Below, piece by piece: positions 35,226 through 43,365 of a stretch of 64,000 bases of DNA (position 1 is its first letter; each line of letters starts with the position of its first letter). The position numbers and the translations under genes were made by a program. The notes beneath the pieces were generated by a model. The model made no database searches. It was not told where the DNA came from and saw only the letters and a list, made by a program, of their open reading frames with translations. The stretch is from Dyadobacter sp. (lineage in GTDB: Bacteria; Bacteroidota; Bacteroidia; Cytophagales; Spirosomataceae): assembly GCF_017744695.1 (NCBI RefSeq), contig NZ_JAGIAS010000003.1, forward strand, positions 806,001-870,000, written 5' to 3'.

Positions 35226-36350
35226 ATGCGGGCACGCGACACTCATATTCTAACACCAGTGAAAGCATTCATTCTCCCGGCCCTTGGGCTGGCTACAATG
35301 GTTGTGGCCTGCCAATCCGGTAACAACGCCCCTATCCATTCCGCCGTGGCCGACACCATCAGCTCGATCGTACAACCGGTGTTCGTCACCGATACGGTCG
35401 CCCACGACACCGACGATCCTGCGATCTGGATCAATCCCGCCGATCCGGCTCAAAGCCTCATCATTGGCACAGACAAAGACCAGGATGGCGGCCTGTACGT
35501 ATTCGACCTGCAGGGTAAATTGCAGCGTGACAAAACAGTAACCGGCCTGAAACGCCCGGATAATGTAGACATCGAATACGGCCTCACGCTGGCGGGCAAG
35601 CCGGTGGATATCGCAGTTACCACTGAGCGTTTCACACACAAGCTCCGCATTTACAGCGTCCCGGACATGAAGCCGGTCGACAACGGCGGGATAGAAGTAT
35701 TTGAGGGAGAAACCGGCGAGAATGTCAGGGATTTGATGGGTATTGCGCTTTACAAGAATAGAACCGGTAAAATATATGCGATCGTCGGTCGTAAATCGGG
35801 GCCTACCGACGGAACATACCTTTGGCAGTATCTGCTGGAAGACAATGGCAAAGGCCGGGTAAAAGCATCGCTCGTACGCAAGTTTGGTCAATACAGTGGT
35901 TTAAAGGAAATCGAAGCCATTGCCGTCGACGACCAGCTGGGCTACGTTTATTATTCCGATGAAGGCAAGGGCGTCCGCAAATACTACGCCGATCCTGAAA
36001 AGGGAAATGACGAGCTGGCGCTTTTCGCTATTAATGGATTTACCGAAGACCACGAAGGCATTTCAATTTACCAGCTCACCGACAGTACCGGCTATATCCT
36101 CGTGTCGGATCAGGGTGCCAATAGTTTTCAAATTTTTCCAAGAGAAGGAACGCCAGGCAAACCCAATGACCACCCGCTTTTAAGGAAAGTCACCGTTAAG
36201 GCGAGCCACAGCGACGGCTCGGATATTGTTTCCATTCCGCTCAATGCGCAATTCAAGAATGGCCTGTTCGTAGCCATGAGCGACGACAAAACGTTTCATC
36301 TCTACCGTTGGGAAGACATTGCCGGGAAGCATTTGAAATCCATAAGGTAA
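35226..36350 (+). CDS. Beta-propeller phytase, lipoprotein
   Basis: 374 residues from the ATG at 35226, the first ATG outside the palindrome; a GTG at 35259 would give a shorter lipoprotein signal. The lipobox is MVVAC. The mature protein shows beta-propeller phytase hallmarks: DTDDPAIWINPADPAQSLII, GTDKDQDGGLYVFDLQGKLQ, RPDNVDIEYG, GQYSGLKEIEAIAVDDQLGYVYYSDEG and DHEGISIYQL, supplying the acidic calcium sites. It releases phosphate from phytate at the cell surface or periplasm. Downstream of the TonB receptor and beta-helix lipoprotein; ends at a bidirectional terminator. Confidence 0.93.
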   Translation: MRARDTHILTPVKAFILPALGLATMVVACQSGNNAPIHSAVADTISSIVQPVFVTDTVAHDTDDPAIWINPADPAQSLIIGTDKDQDGGLYVFDLQGKLQRDKTVTGLKRPDNVDIEYGLTLAGKPVDIAVTTERFTHKLRIYSVPDMKPVDNGGIEVFEGETGENVRDLMGIALYKNRTGKIYAIVGRKSGPTDGTYLWQYLLEDNGKGRVKASLVRKFGQYSGLKEIEAIAVDDQLGYVYYSDEGKGVRKYYADPEKGNDELALFAINGFTEDHEGISIYQLTDSTGYILVSDQGANSFQIFPREGTPGKPNDHPLLRKVTVKASHSDGSDIVSIPLNAQFKNGLFVAMSDDKTFHLYRWEDIAGKHLKSIR

Positions 36351-36357
36351 CAGATGC

Positions 36358-36390
36358 AAAAAAGCCGCCGGAAAGTCCCGGCGGCTTTTT
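36358..36390. terminator. Bidirectional terminator between phytase and susD
   Basis: Stem of A-run plus GCCGCCGG with its complement (36358-36371 and 36378-36390), short loop, T tract on both strands; lies between convergent genes. Confidence 0.92.
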
Positions 36391-36436
36391 GATTACTATC
36401 TACTATTAAACTGTGTTTAATGATTAACCTGTTCTG

Positions 36437-37936
36437 CTAATATCCTTTGTTCTGGTCCAGATTCGTATTGTTGCGCACTTCGGCGGTCGGGATTGGGAAA
36501 AGCAGTTCACGCTCCGTCAAAGTAGGGCCGTAAGAGAATTTGTGACCAACGTAGTTCTCGAATTTCCTGGTAGTGACATTGAAAGCTTTCCGCAAACGAG
36601 CCATATCGAACCAGGTGATATTCTCGAAACACAGCTCATACCAGCGCTCCTTCCAAACAGCCTCCCGGAATGTATCCTTGGTAAGTCCCGCCAACGCGGG
36701 CAACTCCGCACGCGTACGAATCGCATTCACAGCCTCGTAAGCTTTGGCTGACGGCCCTCCTACCTCGTTGGAAGCCTCCGCGTACATCAAAAGGACATCT
36801 GCATAACGGATCACCGGCCAGTTCAAATCGCTGTTGGCAGTGCTCGTTTGGGCTACATTATCAAAATGTTTGTAAATAAAATAGCCACCGAGGTCCACCA
36901 CTTTGTTACGATCCGATTCGTTGGTGAATTTGGTAAAGAAGAATTGCTTCTCCTTCGCGCGCAAATCGTTGGCTTCGTAAGACTTTACAAAATCGCCCGT
37001 TGCATAAATACCGCCCGTTTCATCGGAATAGGCGGAGATGTTCTTATTGTAAGGGATGATAGAAACCTGCCAGTTGGACGCGATCAGCCCAGTCTTGTAC
37101 TGGATCATGAAAATATTTTCTTCAATATTCTTCTTGGCCGGGTTGTGCAGGTCGTCATATGTAGAAAACAGCTTGAATGCCTTCGAATCGATTACCTCCT
37201 CCGCTTTCTTCGCAGCGAGATCATAGTACGCCGCCCCTTTTTGCAATGGATAACCGGCCATGGTCAGATAAACTTTGGCCAATAGCGACTTCACCGCACC
37301 AAGCGTCACTTTACCGCTATTTTCGGTCATAGGCAACCCAGACGCTTCCGCCGTTTTCAAATCCTCTACGATCTGGGTATACACGGCCTCGGGGGTTGCC
37401 GCTTTCGGGCGCAGATCGTCCGATTGCAGATTCACCGGTGCAGTAATCAACGGAATATTCCCGAACATCTGAACCAACTGAAAATAGTAGAATGCGCGAA
37501 GGAAATATGCTTCGCCAAGCACTCTTTTCATTTCGGCGGCATCCATGGTGATGCCTGGAATCCTCGCAATCGAAAGGTTAGCCCCGGCAATCCCTTTGTA
37601 ATATTGGGTCCAATAGGTCTGACCGTAGGTGTTATCCGACGTATTTCTCAAATCCTTGATAAAATAGCTGTTCACAGCCTGTCCAAGGTCCGTACCAGCC
37701 AATCCGGTAGCAAACTCGGGCATCATCCATGTTCCTCCACCAAAACCGCTTACCATAGGTTCGCGCAATGGCGTGTAGATTGCATTGACAGAACTCCGAG
37801 CGTGCGCCGGCTGAGTGAAGTAGTTTTCTTCGGTGAAATTACTGGGATCCGATTCGTCCAGGAAGTCGGAGCAGCTGGTCGCTCCAAATAAGCTCAATAA
37901 TGCGAGCAAGCCGATTTTCTTTGATATGATTGTCAT
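36437..37936 (-). CDS. SusD/RagB family lipoprotein (module 1)
   Basis: A 499-residue SusD-like protein: lipobox ATSC (Cys22) followed by SDFLDESDPSNFTEENYF, helical repeats (RVLGEAYFLRAFYYFQLVQMFGNIPLI) and the C-terminal KERWYELCFENITWFDMARL signature. It is the last gene of a sigma-FecR-SusC-SusD module transcribed leftward, 20 nt after its SusC. Surface glycan capture; ligand unknown because no enzyme follows it before the terminator. Confidence 0.95.
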   Translation of the reverse strand: MTIISKKIGLLALLSLFGATSCSDFLDESDPSNFTEENYFTQPAHARSSVNAIYTPLREPMVSGFGGGTWMMPEFATGLAGTDLGQAVNSYFIKDLRNTSDNTYGQTYWTQYYKGIAGANLSIARIPGITMDAAEMKRVLGEAYFLRAFYYFQLVQMFGNIPLITAPVNLQSDDLRPKAATPEAVYTQIVEDLKTAEASGLPMTENSGKVTLGAVKSLLAKVYLTMAGYPLQKGAAYYDLAAKKAEEVIDSKAFKLFSTYDDLHNPAKKNIEENIFMIQYKTGLIASNWQVSIIPYNKNISAYSDETGGIYATGDFVKSYEANDLRAKEKQFFFTKFTNESDRNKVVDLGGYFIYKHFDNVAQTSTANSDLNWPVIRYADVLLMYAEASNEVGGPSAKAYEAVNAIRTRAELPALAGLTKDTFREAVWKERWYELCFENITWFDMARLRKAFNVTTRKFENYVGHKFSYGPTLTERELLFPIPTAEVRNNTNLDQNKGY

Positions 37937-37956
37937 TGTGCTTTGCGTCTTTAATG

Positions 37957-40900
37957 TTATAAACCGATGTTCAGGCCGAGCATAAATACTCTTGGCTTAG
38001 GATAGTCGTACAAGCCAAAGCCCTGGTCGAATGGCGATCCGGAGTTGGACACCTCGGGGTCATAACCCTTGTATTTCGTTGCTACAAAGAAATTCTGAAC
38101 GGATGCATAGGCTCTCAAACGTTCCAGTTTCATCTTCGAAGCAATATGCGACGGGAACACGTAAGCGAGTAACAGGTTGCGTCCGCGGATAAACGACGCG
38201 TCGGTTACCTTGTGGCTGTCGTTGTTGGTGGTGTAATAGGCGTTGATCGGGCGCACTTGCGCGATCGGGGTGTTCTGATTCGTTTCAGTCCACGCATTCA
38301 ACACTGTTTTGTAGCTGTTTGCAATTCCCTGACGGTCCTCTGCGGAGTGGATACTCCGGTCGAGCACGTCGTTGCCGTACATGTATTGCAGGTCTACTGT
38401 CAATGACCACTGTTTGTAGTTGAACGTGTTCAGGAAGGTTCCGAAGCCATCAGGGATACCTTTACCGATGATTGTACGGTCATTATCGTTGATCGTGCCA
38501 TCGTTGTTCAAGTCCGCGTATTTCACGTCGCCAGGCAACATATTATATTTCTTGGCCTGCTCGGCCTCCGCAGTCGACCATGTGCCTTGATGTACCCGTC
38601 CAAAGAACGAACCCACCGGCTCACCCACGCGGATCACCGTTGCGCCGGAGAAGATATCACTGCCACCCGAGAGCGCCAGTACTTTATTTTTGTTTACAGA
38701 AATATTAAATGTCGTGCTCCACGAGAAATCGCCGGCTTTGATATTGGTTGAGTTAATCGCGAATTCAACCCCTTTGTTTTCCATACTGCCAACGTTGGTG
38801 AAGATGCTGGTGTAGCCGCTGCTTGATGGTAGTGGTGCATCCAGCAACATTCTGTTCACTTTTCTGCGGTATAAATCGAGCTCAAAATTGATACGGTTCT
38901 GGAACAGGCCCAGTTCTATCCCCAAATCAACCTGCTGTGTTTTTTCCCATTGCAGGTTAGAGTTCGACATCCGGCCTACGCCGATACCGATGTTGCGGGT
39001 ACCTCCGAAAATGACATCGGAGCTTGCCATCCCGGCCAATGCACGATAGGCCGGAATTTCGGAGTTACCGGTAGCACCGTAGCTCGTACGAAGTTTCAGG
39101 TTGGAAATCGTATTCGAGTTTTTAAGGAATTCCTCCTCGTTCACACGCCATGCCAATGCCGCGGACGGGAAGAATGCATAGCGGTTGGCCTCCCCGAATT
39201 TGGACGAACCATCCATACGACCGGTGAATGTCACCAGGTATTTGTTCATCAGGCTATAATTGATCCTTGCGAAATAGGAGTTAAGTCCATACGCTTCCGC
39301 TTTTGAAGTTGGAGCCACCGCGATGGCACCTGCCGCAAGGTTATTGTATTGGAAATAAGTATCCGTAAAGTTCTGGGCGCGGGCCTGGTTCTCGAAGCGG
39401 TCCACATGCTGCCACGACAAACCAACCATAGCGTTGATCGAATGTATTTTACCGAAATCCTTGAAATAGGTCAGGTAGTTTTCAAACTGCCAGGAATTGT
39501 ACCGGTTGTTGAGCACCCACGCTTCGCCATTGCTGGTGATATATTGCAAGCCCGCGGCAGCGAAATAGTCGTTACGCTGGTTGATCACGTTCGCTCCTAC
39601 TGTGGAGCGTAATTCCAGACCGTCAGCCAAACGGATGTTGGCGTACATATTACCCAACATAGTTTGGGTTTTTAAATAGAAAAGACGCTCGTTTACCACA
39701 CGTAGCGGGCTGTCGCCTCCTTCCATACCCGGATAGTCGCGGTTACTGGCCCATTTGCCGTCAGGATATTTCACCGGAATGATGGGCAGAGCTTCCAGCA
39801 CCTGGCGCATCGCGGTGATACCGCCACCCCCCAACTGGTCAATCTGCTTTTCGTTCTGATCGGTGTAGCCTAATGTACCACCCACCTTCAACCAGCTTTT
39901 AATTTGAGAGTCAAATACCAGGCGGCCCGAGAAGCGCTTCTGCCACGACTCCTTCACGATACCGTCTTCATTGCGATAGTTCAGGAATGCCCCAAAGCTA
40001 CCCTTTTCGTTACCACCTGTCAAACCTAACTGGTGGTTCTGGGTAAATGCTTTCTGGAAAGCCTCTTTCTGCCAGTCGGTGTCATACAGTGGGTTACCGT
40101 TCGAATCGAAAAGCAGCGGGTTGGTCCGTTTCAGCTTGGGATCGGTGTATTTGGTACCGGTAGCCCAGCCCACGGGGTCGTACTTCGCCGCATTGGCATA
40201 AAGGGTTTCCTCCACTTGCAAGAATTCCTTCGAATTCAATACAGGCAATTTGCGTGGAGCTACACCTATGCTAAAATCGGTATCGTAAGTAACTTTTCCA
40301 CCGCCGGATGTGCCGCGTTTGGTGGTAACAAGGATAACCCCGTTCGCACCACGTGCACCGTAAATCGCTGTCGAAGAAGCATCTTTCAATACCTCGATGG
40401 AAGCAATATCGTTCGGATTGAGGTAATCGATCGGTGTGCTGCCATTTTGCAGGTCTACCGCATTCAGGATCACACCATCGATCACGTAAAGAGGGTTGTT
40501 GGAAACACTGATAGAGCTGGCTCCACGAATGCGTATGTTGGCACGACCACCCGGGCGACCGGAGTTCGACGATACGTTTACCCCCGTAATGCGGCCCGAA
40601 AGCCCCTGGTTCAATGATGAAGCCGGGCGTTCCTGCAAAACTTCCGCTTTGAGAGTCCCGACAGCGCCGGTAAGGTCAGATTTTTTAACAGTACCGTAGC
40701 CCACCACCACAACTTCGTCGAGTGCATTCTCGTCGGGGGCCATTTTCACTGTAAATGCCGATTGGTTTCCCACTGTCACCTCCTGCGATTTGTAACCCAC
40801 AAAACTGAAAACAAGCACCGGCTGGCCACCATCCGGGATTTCCAGGCTGAAATCGCCCGCAGCGCCGGTGGAAGTTCCGCGCTGCGTACCTTTCAGGACC

Positions 40901-41424
40901 ACGCTCACGCCCGGGAGCGACGCCCCTTTTTCGTCCGATACCGTTCCTTTGATAGTCCTGTCAACGGCGGCCTGGGTTACCTGTGCCGGTGCGGTCAGGT
41001 TTTCCTGCGTCATCTGCCCCTCCGGCAGAGCCATCGCCTCGTCCTTGCTTTCCCTCACCGGCATCGCTTCCTTTGCTTTGCCTTCGGTTATAACGAATGT
41101 GTTCTTTCTGGTCTTTTTGTACTTCAAACCGTTCTGCCGCAGCAGCACATCGAGGTTTTTTTCGATTGGCTGATTCAAATCCAGATTGCTGGAAGCAACA
41201 TTCACAGAACCTACCAGTCGGTCTTCGAAAATGATCTCGACCCCGTAATGTCTCTGAAGGTCTAGCAAAACATTTTTAAGCTTCATTTCCTGACCGAGCG
41301 AAGTATGTTGCTTGGCCGGCATCGACGCAAAGGCAATGACCTGTGAATGCACGATCCGGGAGGATTGTGTCATCAACACAATCCCGATCGCCACCCATTG
41401 CTTGGCTGATAGCGTTAGATTCAT
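37957..41424 (-). CDS. SusC family TonB transporter with STN signalling domain (module 1)
   Basis: 1155 residues from the ATG at 41424 (an upstream TTG at 41430 is less likely). Order: signal peptide, STN domain (LKNVLLDLQRHYGVEIIFED, about 48-115), carboxypeptidase-like domain (TIKGTVSDEKGASLPGVSVV), TonB-box-like DEVVVVGYGTVKKSDLTGAV, plug (IRGASSISVSNNPLYVIDGV) and barrel. The STN domain is the part that contacts FecR in the periplasm, so this transporter should also signal to the adjacent FecR/sigma pair. 20 nt before susD and 20 nt after fecR. Confidence 0.95.
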   Translation of the reverse strand: MNLTLSAKQWVAIGIVLMTQSSRIVHSQVIAFASMPAKQHTSLGQEMKLKNVLLDLQRHYGVEIIFEDRLVGSVNVASSNLDLNQPIEKNLDVLLRQNGLKYKKTRKNTFVITEGKAKEAMPVRESKDEAMALPEGQMTQENLTAPAQVTQAAVDRTIKGTVSDEKGASLPGVSVVLKGTQRGTSTGAAGDFSLEIPDGGQPVLVFSFVGYKSQEVTVGNQSAFTVKMAPDENALDEVVVVGYGTVKKSDLTGAVGTLKAEVLQERPASSLNQGLSGRITGVNVSSNSGRPGGRANIRIRGASSISVSNNPLYVIDGVILNAVDLQNGSTPIDYLNPNDIASIEVLKDASSTAIYGARGANGVILVTTKRGTSGGGKVTYDTDFSIGVAPRKLPVLNSKEFLQVEETLYANAAKYDPVGWATGTKYTDPKLKRTNPLLFDSNGNPLYDTDWQKEAFQKAFTQNHQLGLTGGNEKGSFGAFLNYRNEDGIVKESWQKRFSGRLVFDSQIKSWLKVGGTLGYTDQNEKQIDQLGGGGITAMRQVLEALPIIPVKYPDGKWASNRDYPGMEGGDSPLRVVNERLFYLKTQTMLGNMYANIRLADGLELRSTVGANVINQRNDYFAAAGLQYITSNGEAWVLNNRYNSWQFENYLTYFKDFGKIHSINAMVGLSWQHVDRFENQARAQNFTDTYFQYNNLAAGAIAVAPTSKAEAYGLNSYFARINYSLMNKYLVTFTGRMDGSSKFGEANRYAFFPSAALAWRVNEEEFLKNSNTISNLKLRTSYGATGNSEIPAYRALAGMASSDVIFGGTRNIGIGVGRMSNSNLQWEKTQQVDLGIELGLFQNRINFELDLYRRKVNRMLLDAPLPSSSGYTSIFTNVGSMENKGVEFAINSTNIKAGDFSWSTTFNISVNKNKVLALSGGSDIFSGATVIRVGEPVGSFFGRVHQGTWSTAEAEQAKKYNMLPGDVKYADLNNDGTINDNDRTIIGKGIPDGFGTFLNTFNYKQWSLTVDLQYMYGNDVLDRSIHSAEDRQGIANSYKTVLNAWTETNQNTPIAQVRPINAYYTTNNDSHKVTDASFIRGRNLLLAYVFPSHIASKMKLERLRAYASVQNFFVATKYKGYDPEVSNSGSPFDQGFGLYDYPKPRVFMLGLNIGL

Positions 41425-41444
41425 AATCAAGTGGTTTGGAATAA

Positions 41445-42458
41445 TTAATTGTTCGTTAAAAGGATGCTGGCGCCATTTTGCTCAACCCGTAGATCAAGCA
41501 CTTCCGAAATGGTTTTCAAAAGTTCGTCGGCGTTTTTAGTCTTAAAATTGCCAGTTATCGAGCGTTGGGCGATGTTGGAATCGGAGAGGCTAACTTTCTG
41601 GCCAAAATTTTCCTCGATCATCGCGAGTATTTCCTTTACAGGCGTTCCGTTGAACACATAGCGCTGCTCGGTCCAGGGAGCGAATGTTCTGACGTCCTGC
41701 TTTCGTTCGAGCTGCACCGCGCCTTCCTGATCGAGAAAGGCCAGGTCGCCCGGCTCCATCATGACCTCCCTGCGCCGGTTGTTCTGTGAATAGTCGATAC
41801 GCACGCTACCGGATTTCAATGCCACTTTCGTGCCTCTCGGCCGGGCAAATACGGAAAATGTAGTCCCGAGTACTTCCACCTGAAATTGCTCGGATGTTTT
41901 CACGACAAAGCGCTTGTGGTCAATCGTGTGGCTTACCGAAAACTCTGCCTCGCCTTCCAGCGCCACTTCGCGCACGTCGCCCCAGAAACCCAGCCTCGGC
42001 ACTTTCAGTTTGGAGTTCGAATTCAATGCTACGCGGCTTCCGTCTTCGAGGTACACATCGGTGGTCTGGCCGTAGGCTGTCTGGTACGATTTGTATTGTA
42101 TCGGCTCACGAAACCACCAGCCGCAGCTCACGAGCAACGTTACCGATGCCGCTGCCATCCAAAACCGGTTGCTACGCCTGGCAAACCAGGAGGGAGTACG
42201 TTCCTCCTCCCCTTCCTCCTTCCTCCACTCTCCCTCTTGCTCCATCGTCGAATTCAGCCGGAGCAGTAAGTTTTCGAGCGCAATGTCCTGGTTGGGAACA
42301 AACTGGGGTGACTGGGTTTCATATTCCAGTAACCACCGGTGGAATGTCTCTGCGTTTTCCTTCCGCACAATCCATTCTTCCACGAGTTGCCTTTCGAGTG
42401 GGTTCGCGCGCCCACTCAGGTACTCGAAAAGCGTATATTTAGATATAGTTTTTTCCAT
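41445..42458 (-). CDS. FecR family anti-sigma factor (module 1)
   Basis: A 337-residue inner membrane protein: cytoplasmic N-terminal domain (about 1-95), one membrane helix (about 98-112, MAAASVTLLVSCG), periplasmic FecR domain (TTDVYLEDGSRVALNSNSKL, VALEGEAEFSVSH) and a C-terminal secretin/TonB short-domain-like DUF4974 region (about 265-335). It would hold the sigma factor 66 nt upstream and release it when the STN domain of SusC signals. Odd feature: residues 73-87 form an acidic, Glu-rich stretch encoded by a polypurine run that resembles an intergenic repeat word. Confidence 0.93.
   Translation of the reverse strand: MEKTISKYTLFEYLSGRANPLERQLVEEWIVRKENAETFHRWLLEYETQSPQFVPNQDIALENLLLRLNSTMEQEGEWRKEEGEEERTPSWFARRSNRFWMAAASVTLLVSCGWWFREPIQYKSYQTAYGQTTDVYLEDGSRVALNSNSKLKVPRLGFWGDVREVALEGEAEFSVSHTIDHKRFVVKTSEQFQVEVLGTTFSVFARPRGTKVALKSGSVRIDYSQNNRRREVMMEPGDLAFLDQEGAVQLERKQDVRTFAPWTEQRYVFNGTPVKEILAMIEENFGQKVSLSDSNIAQRSITGNFKTKNADELLKTISEVLDLRVEQNGASILLTNN
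42198..42242 (-). repeat. Polypurine run inside the FecR coding region
   Basis: The coding strand here is almost pure purine with repeated GGAGGAAGG, echoing the words at 27623 and 45109. It is in frame and encodes the Glu-rich linker just before the membrane helix. Confidence 0.6.
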
Positions 42459-42524
42459 TTCTGTTCGGTTTACAACGTTGACGGAGGCCCATCCGGATGG
42501 GCCGTCGACCCTCTGAGGTCATTT

Positions 42525-43190
42525 TTAGAGGATACTCAAAATGGTCAGGCAAAGCGAGATCATCCATTCCCCGTGAAGAGCGGAGCGCAGGTGTTTCAAT
42601 GCCTTGGAGATGTGTACTTCTACGGTTTTGGGCGAGATATGCAGCTCGTCCGCTATCTCATGGTATTTTTTGTTCTCGAAGCGACTCAGCAAAAACACCT
42701 TCTGGCATTGCGTAGGCAGCCGGGCGATGACTTCGTTCACTTTCAGGAACAGGTTGTTATAATGAATTTCAGCATCAGGCTGCTGATGATAGGTCGAAAT
42801 CGAATGCTCCTCATTCACCTCGAGGGTATCTGTCTTCCCGAACTCTCTGCGCATATACGTATAGCATTCATTACGCACAGAGCGGAACAGATAGCTGGTG
42901 TACGATGACGTGATGTTCTCATAGGCTTTTGTACGGTAAAACTGGAAGAACACCTCGCTCACCAGATCCTCGGCGATCTGTTTGGAATACACAAACCGTA
43001 CCGCATGGCTGCAAAGTGGATTATAGTACCTTTTGAACAGTAATTCCAGGCCCTTCCCCGGATTTTGCTCAAAAGCCGATTTGAGGAAAGTAGCAGAATC
43101 AATCTCACTTACGGGGGCCTTGCCTTCGTGTGCAGGGGACACAAATGGCCCAGGGCGCTTCGTTTCCGGGTTAAGCAAAGGATCGTGCAT
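42525..43190 (-). CDS. ECF RNA polymerase sigma factor (module 1)
   Basis: A 221-residue sigma-70 family protein. Region 2 spans about 40-110 (ELLFKRYYNPLCSHAVRFVY, AEDLVSEVFFQFYRT) and region 4 about 150-205 (LPTQCQKVFLLSRFENKKYH, HISPKTVEVHISKALKHLR). No region 3, as in ECF factors; FecI-like group typical of Bacteroidota. An unusually long N-terminal tail of about 35 residues precedes region 2. Expected to drive the susCD module downstream. Its leader of 175 nt is AT-rich; no exact -7 box found. Confidence 0.95.
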   Translation of the reverse strand: MHDPLLNPETKRPGPFVSPAHEGKAPVSEIDSATFLKSAFEQNPGKGLELLFKRYYNPLCSHAVRFVYSKQIAEDLVSEVFFQFYRTKAYENITSSYTSYLFRSVRNECYTYMRREFGKTDTLEVNEEHSISTYHQQPDAEIHYNNLFLKVNEVIARLPTQCQKVFLLSRFENKKYHEIADELHISPKTVEVHISKALKHLRSALHGEWMISLCLTILSIL

Positions 43191-43308
43191 CGAGTATCTG
43201 TTCGTATGTAATAATTAAAAGACTTTCTTGCACTTAAAATCCCTTACCCTTGATTTAAAAAAACTAAAACTTTTTTTAATCATATCTTAACCCATACTAA
43301 CCAGATAT

Positions 43309-43343
43309 TAAAAAAGCCGCTATCCTTGCGAATAGCGGCCTTT
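43309..43343 (-). terminator. Terminator downstream of the GMC oxidoreductase gene
   Basis: GCCGCTAT (43316-43323) pairs with ATAGCGGC (43332-43339), 8-nt loop; minus-strand T run follows. Lies 23 nt after the GMC stop and separates it from the sigma factor gene. Confidence 0.82.
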
Positions 43344-43365
43344 GTCAAAAGCTAGTTATTTTCGG

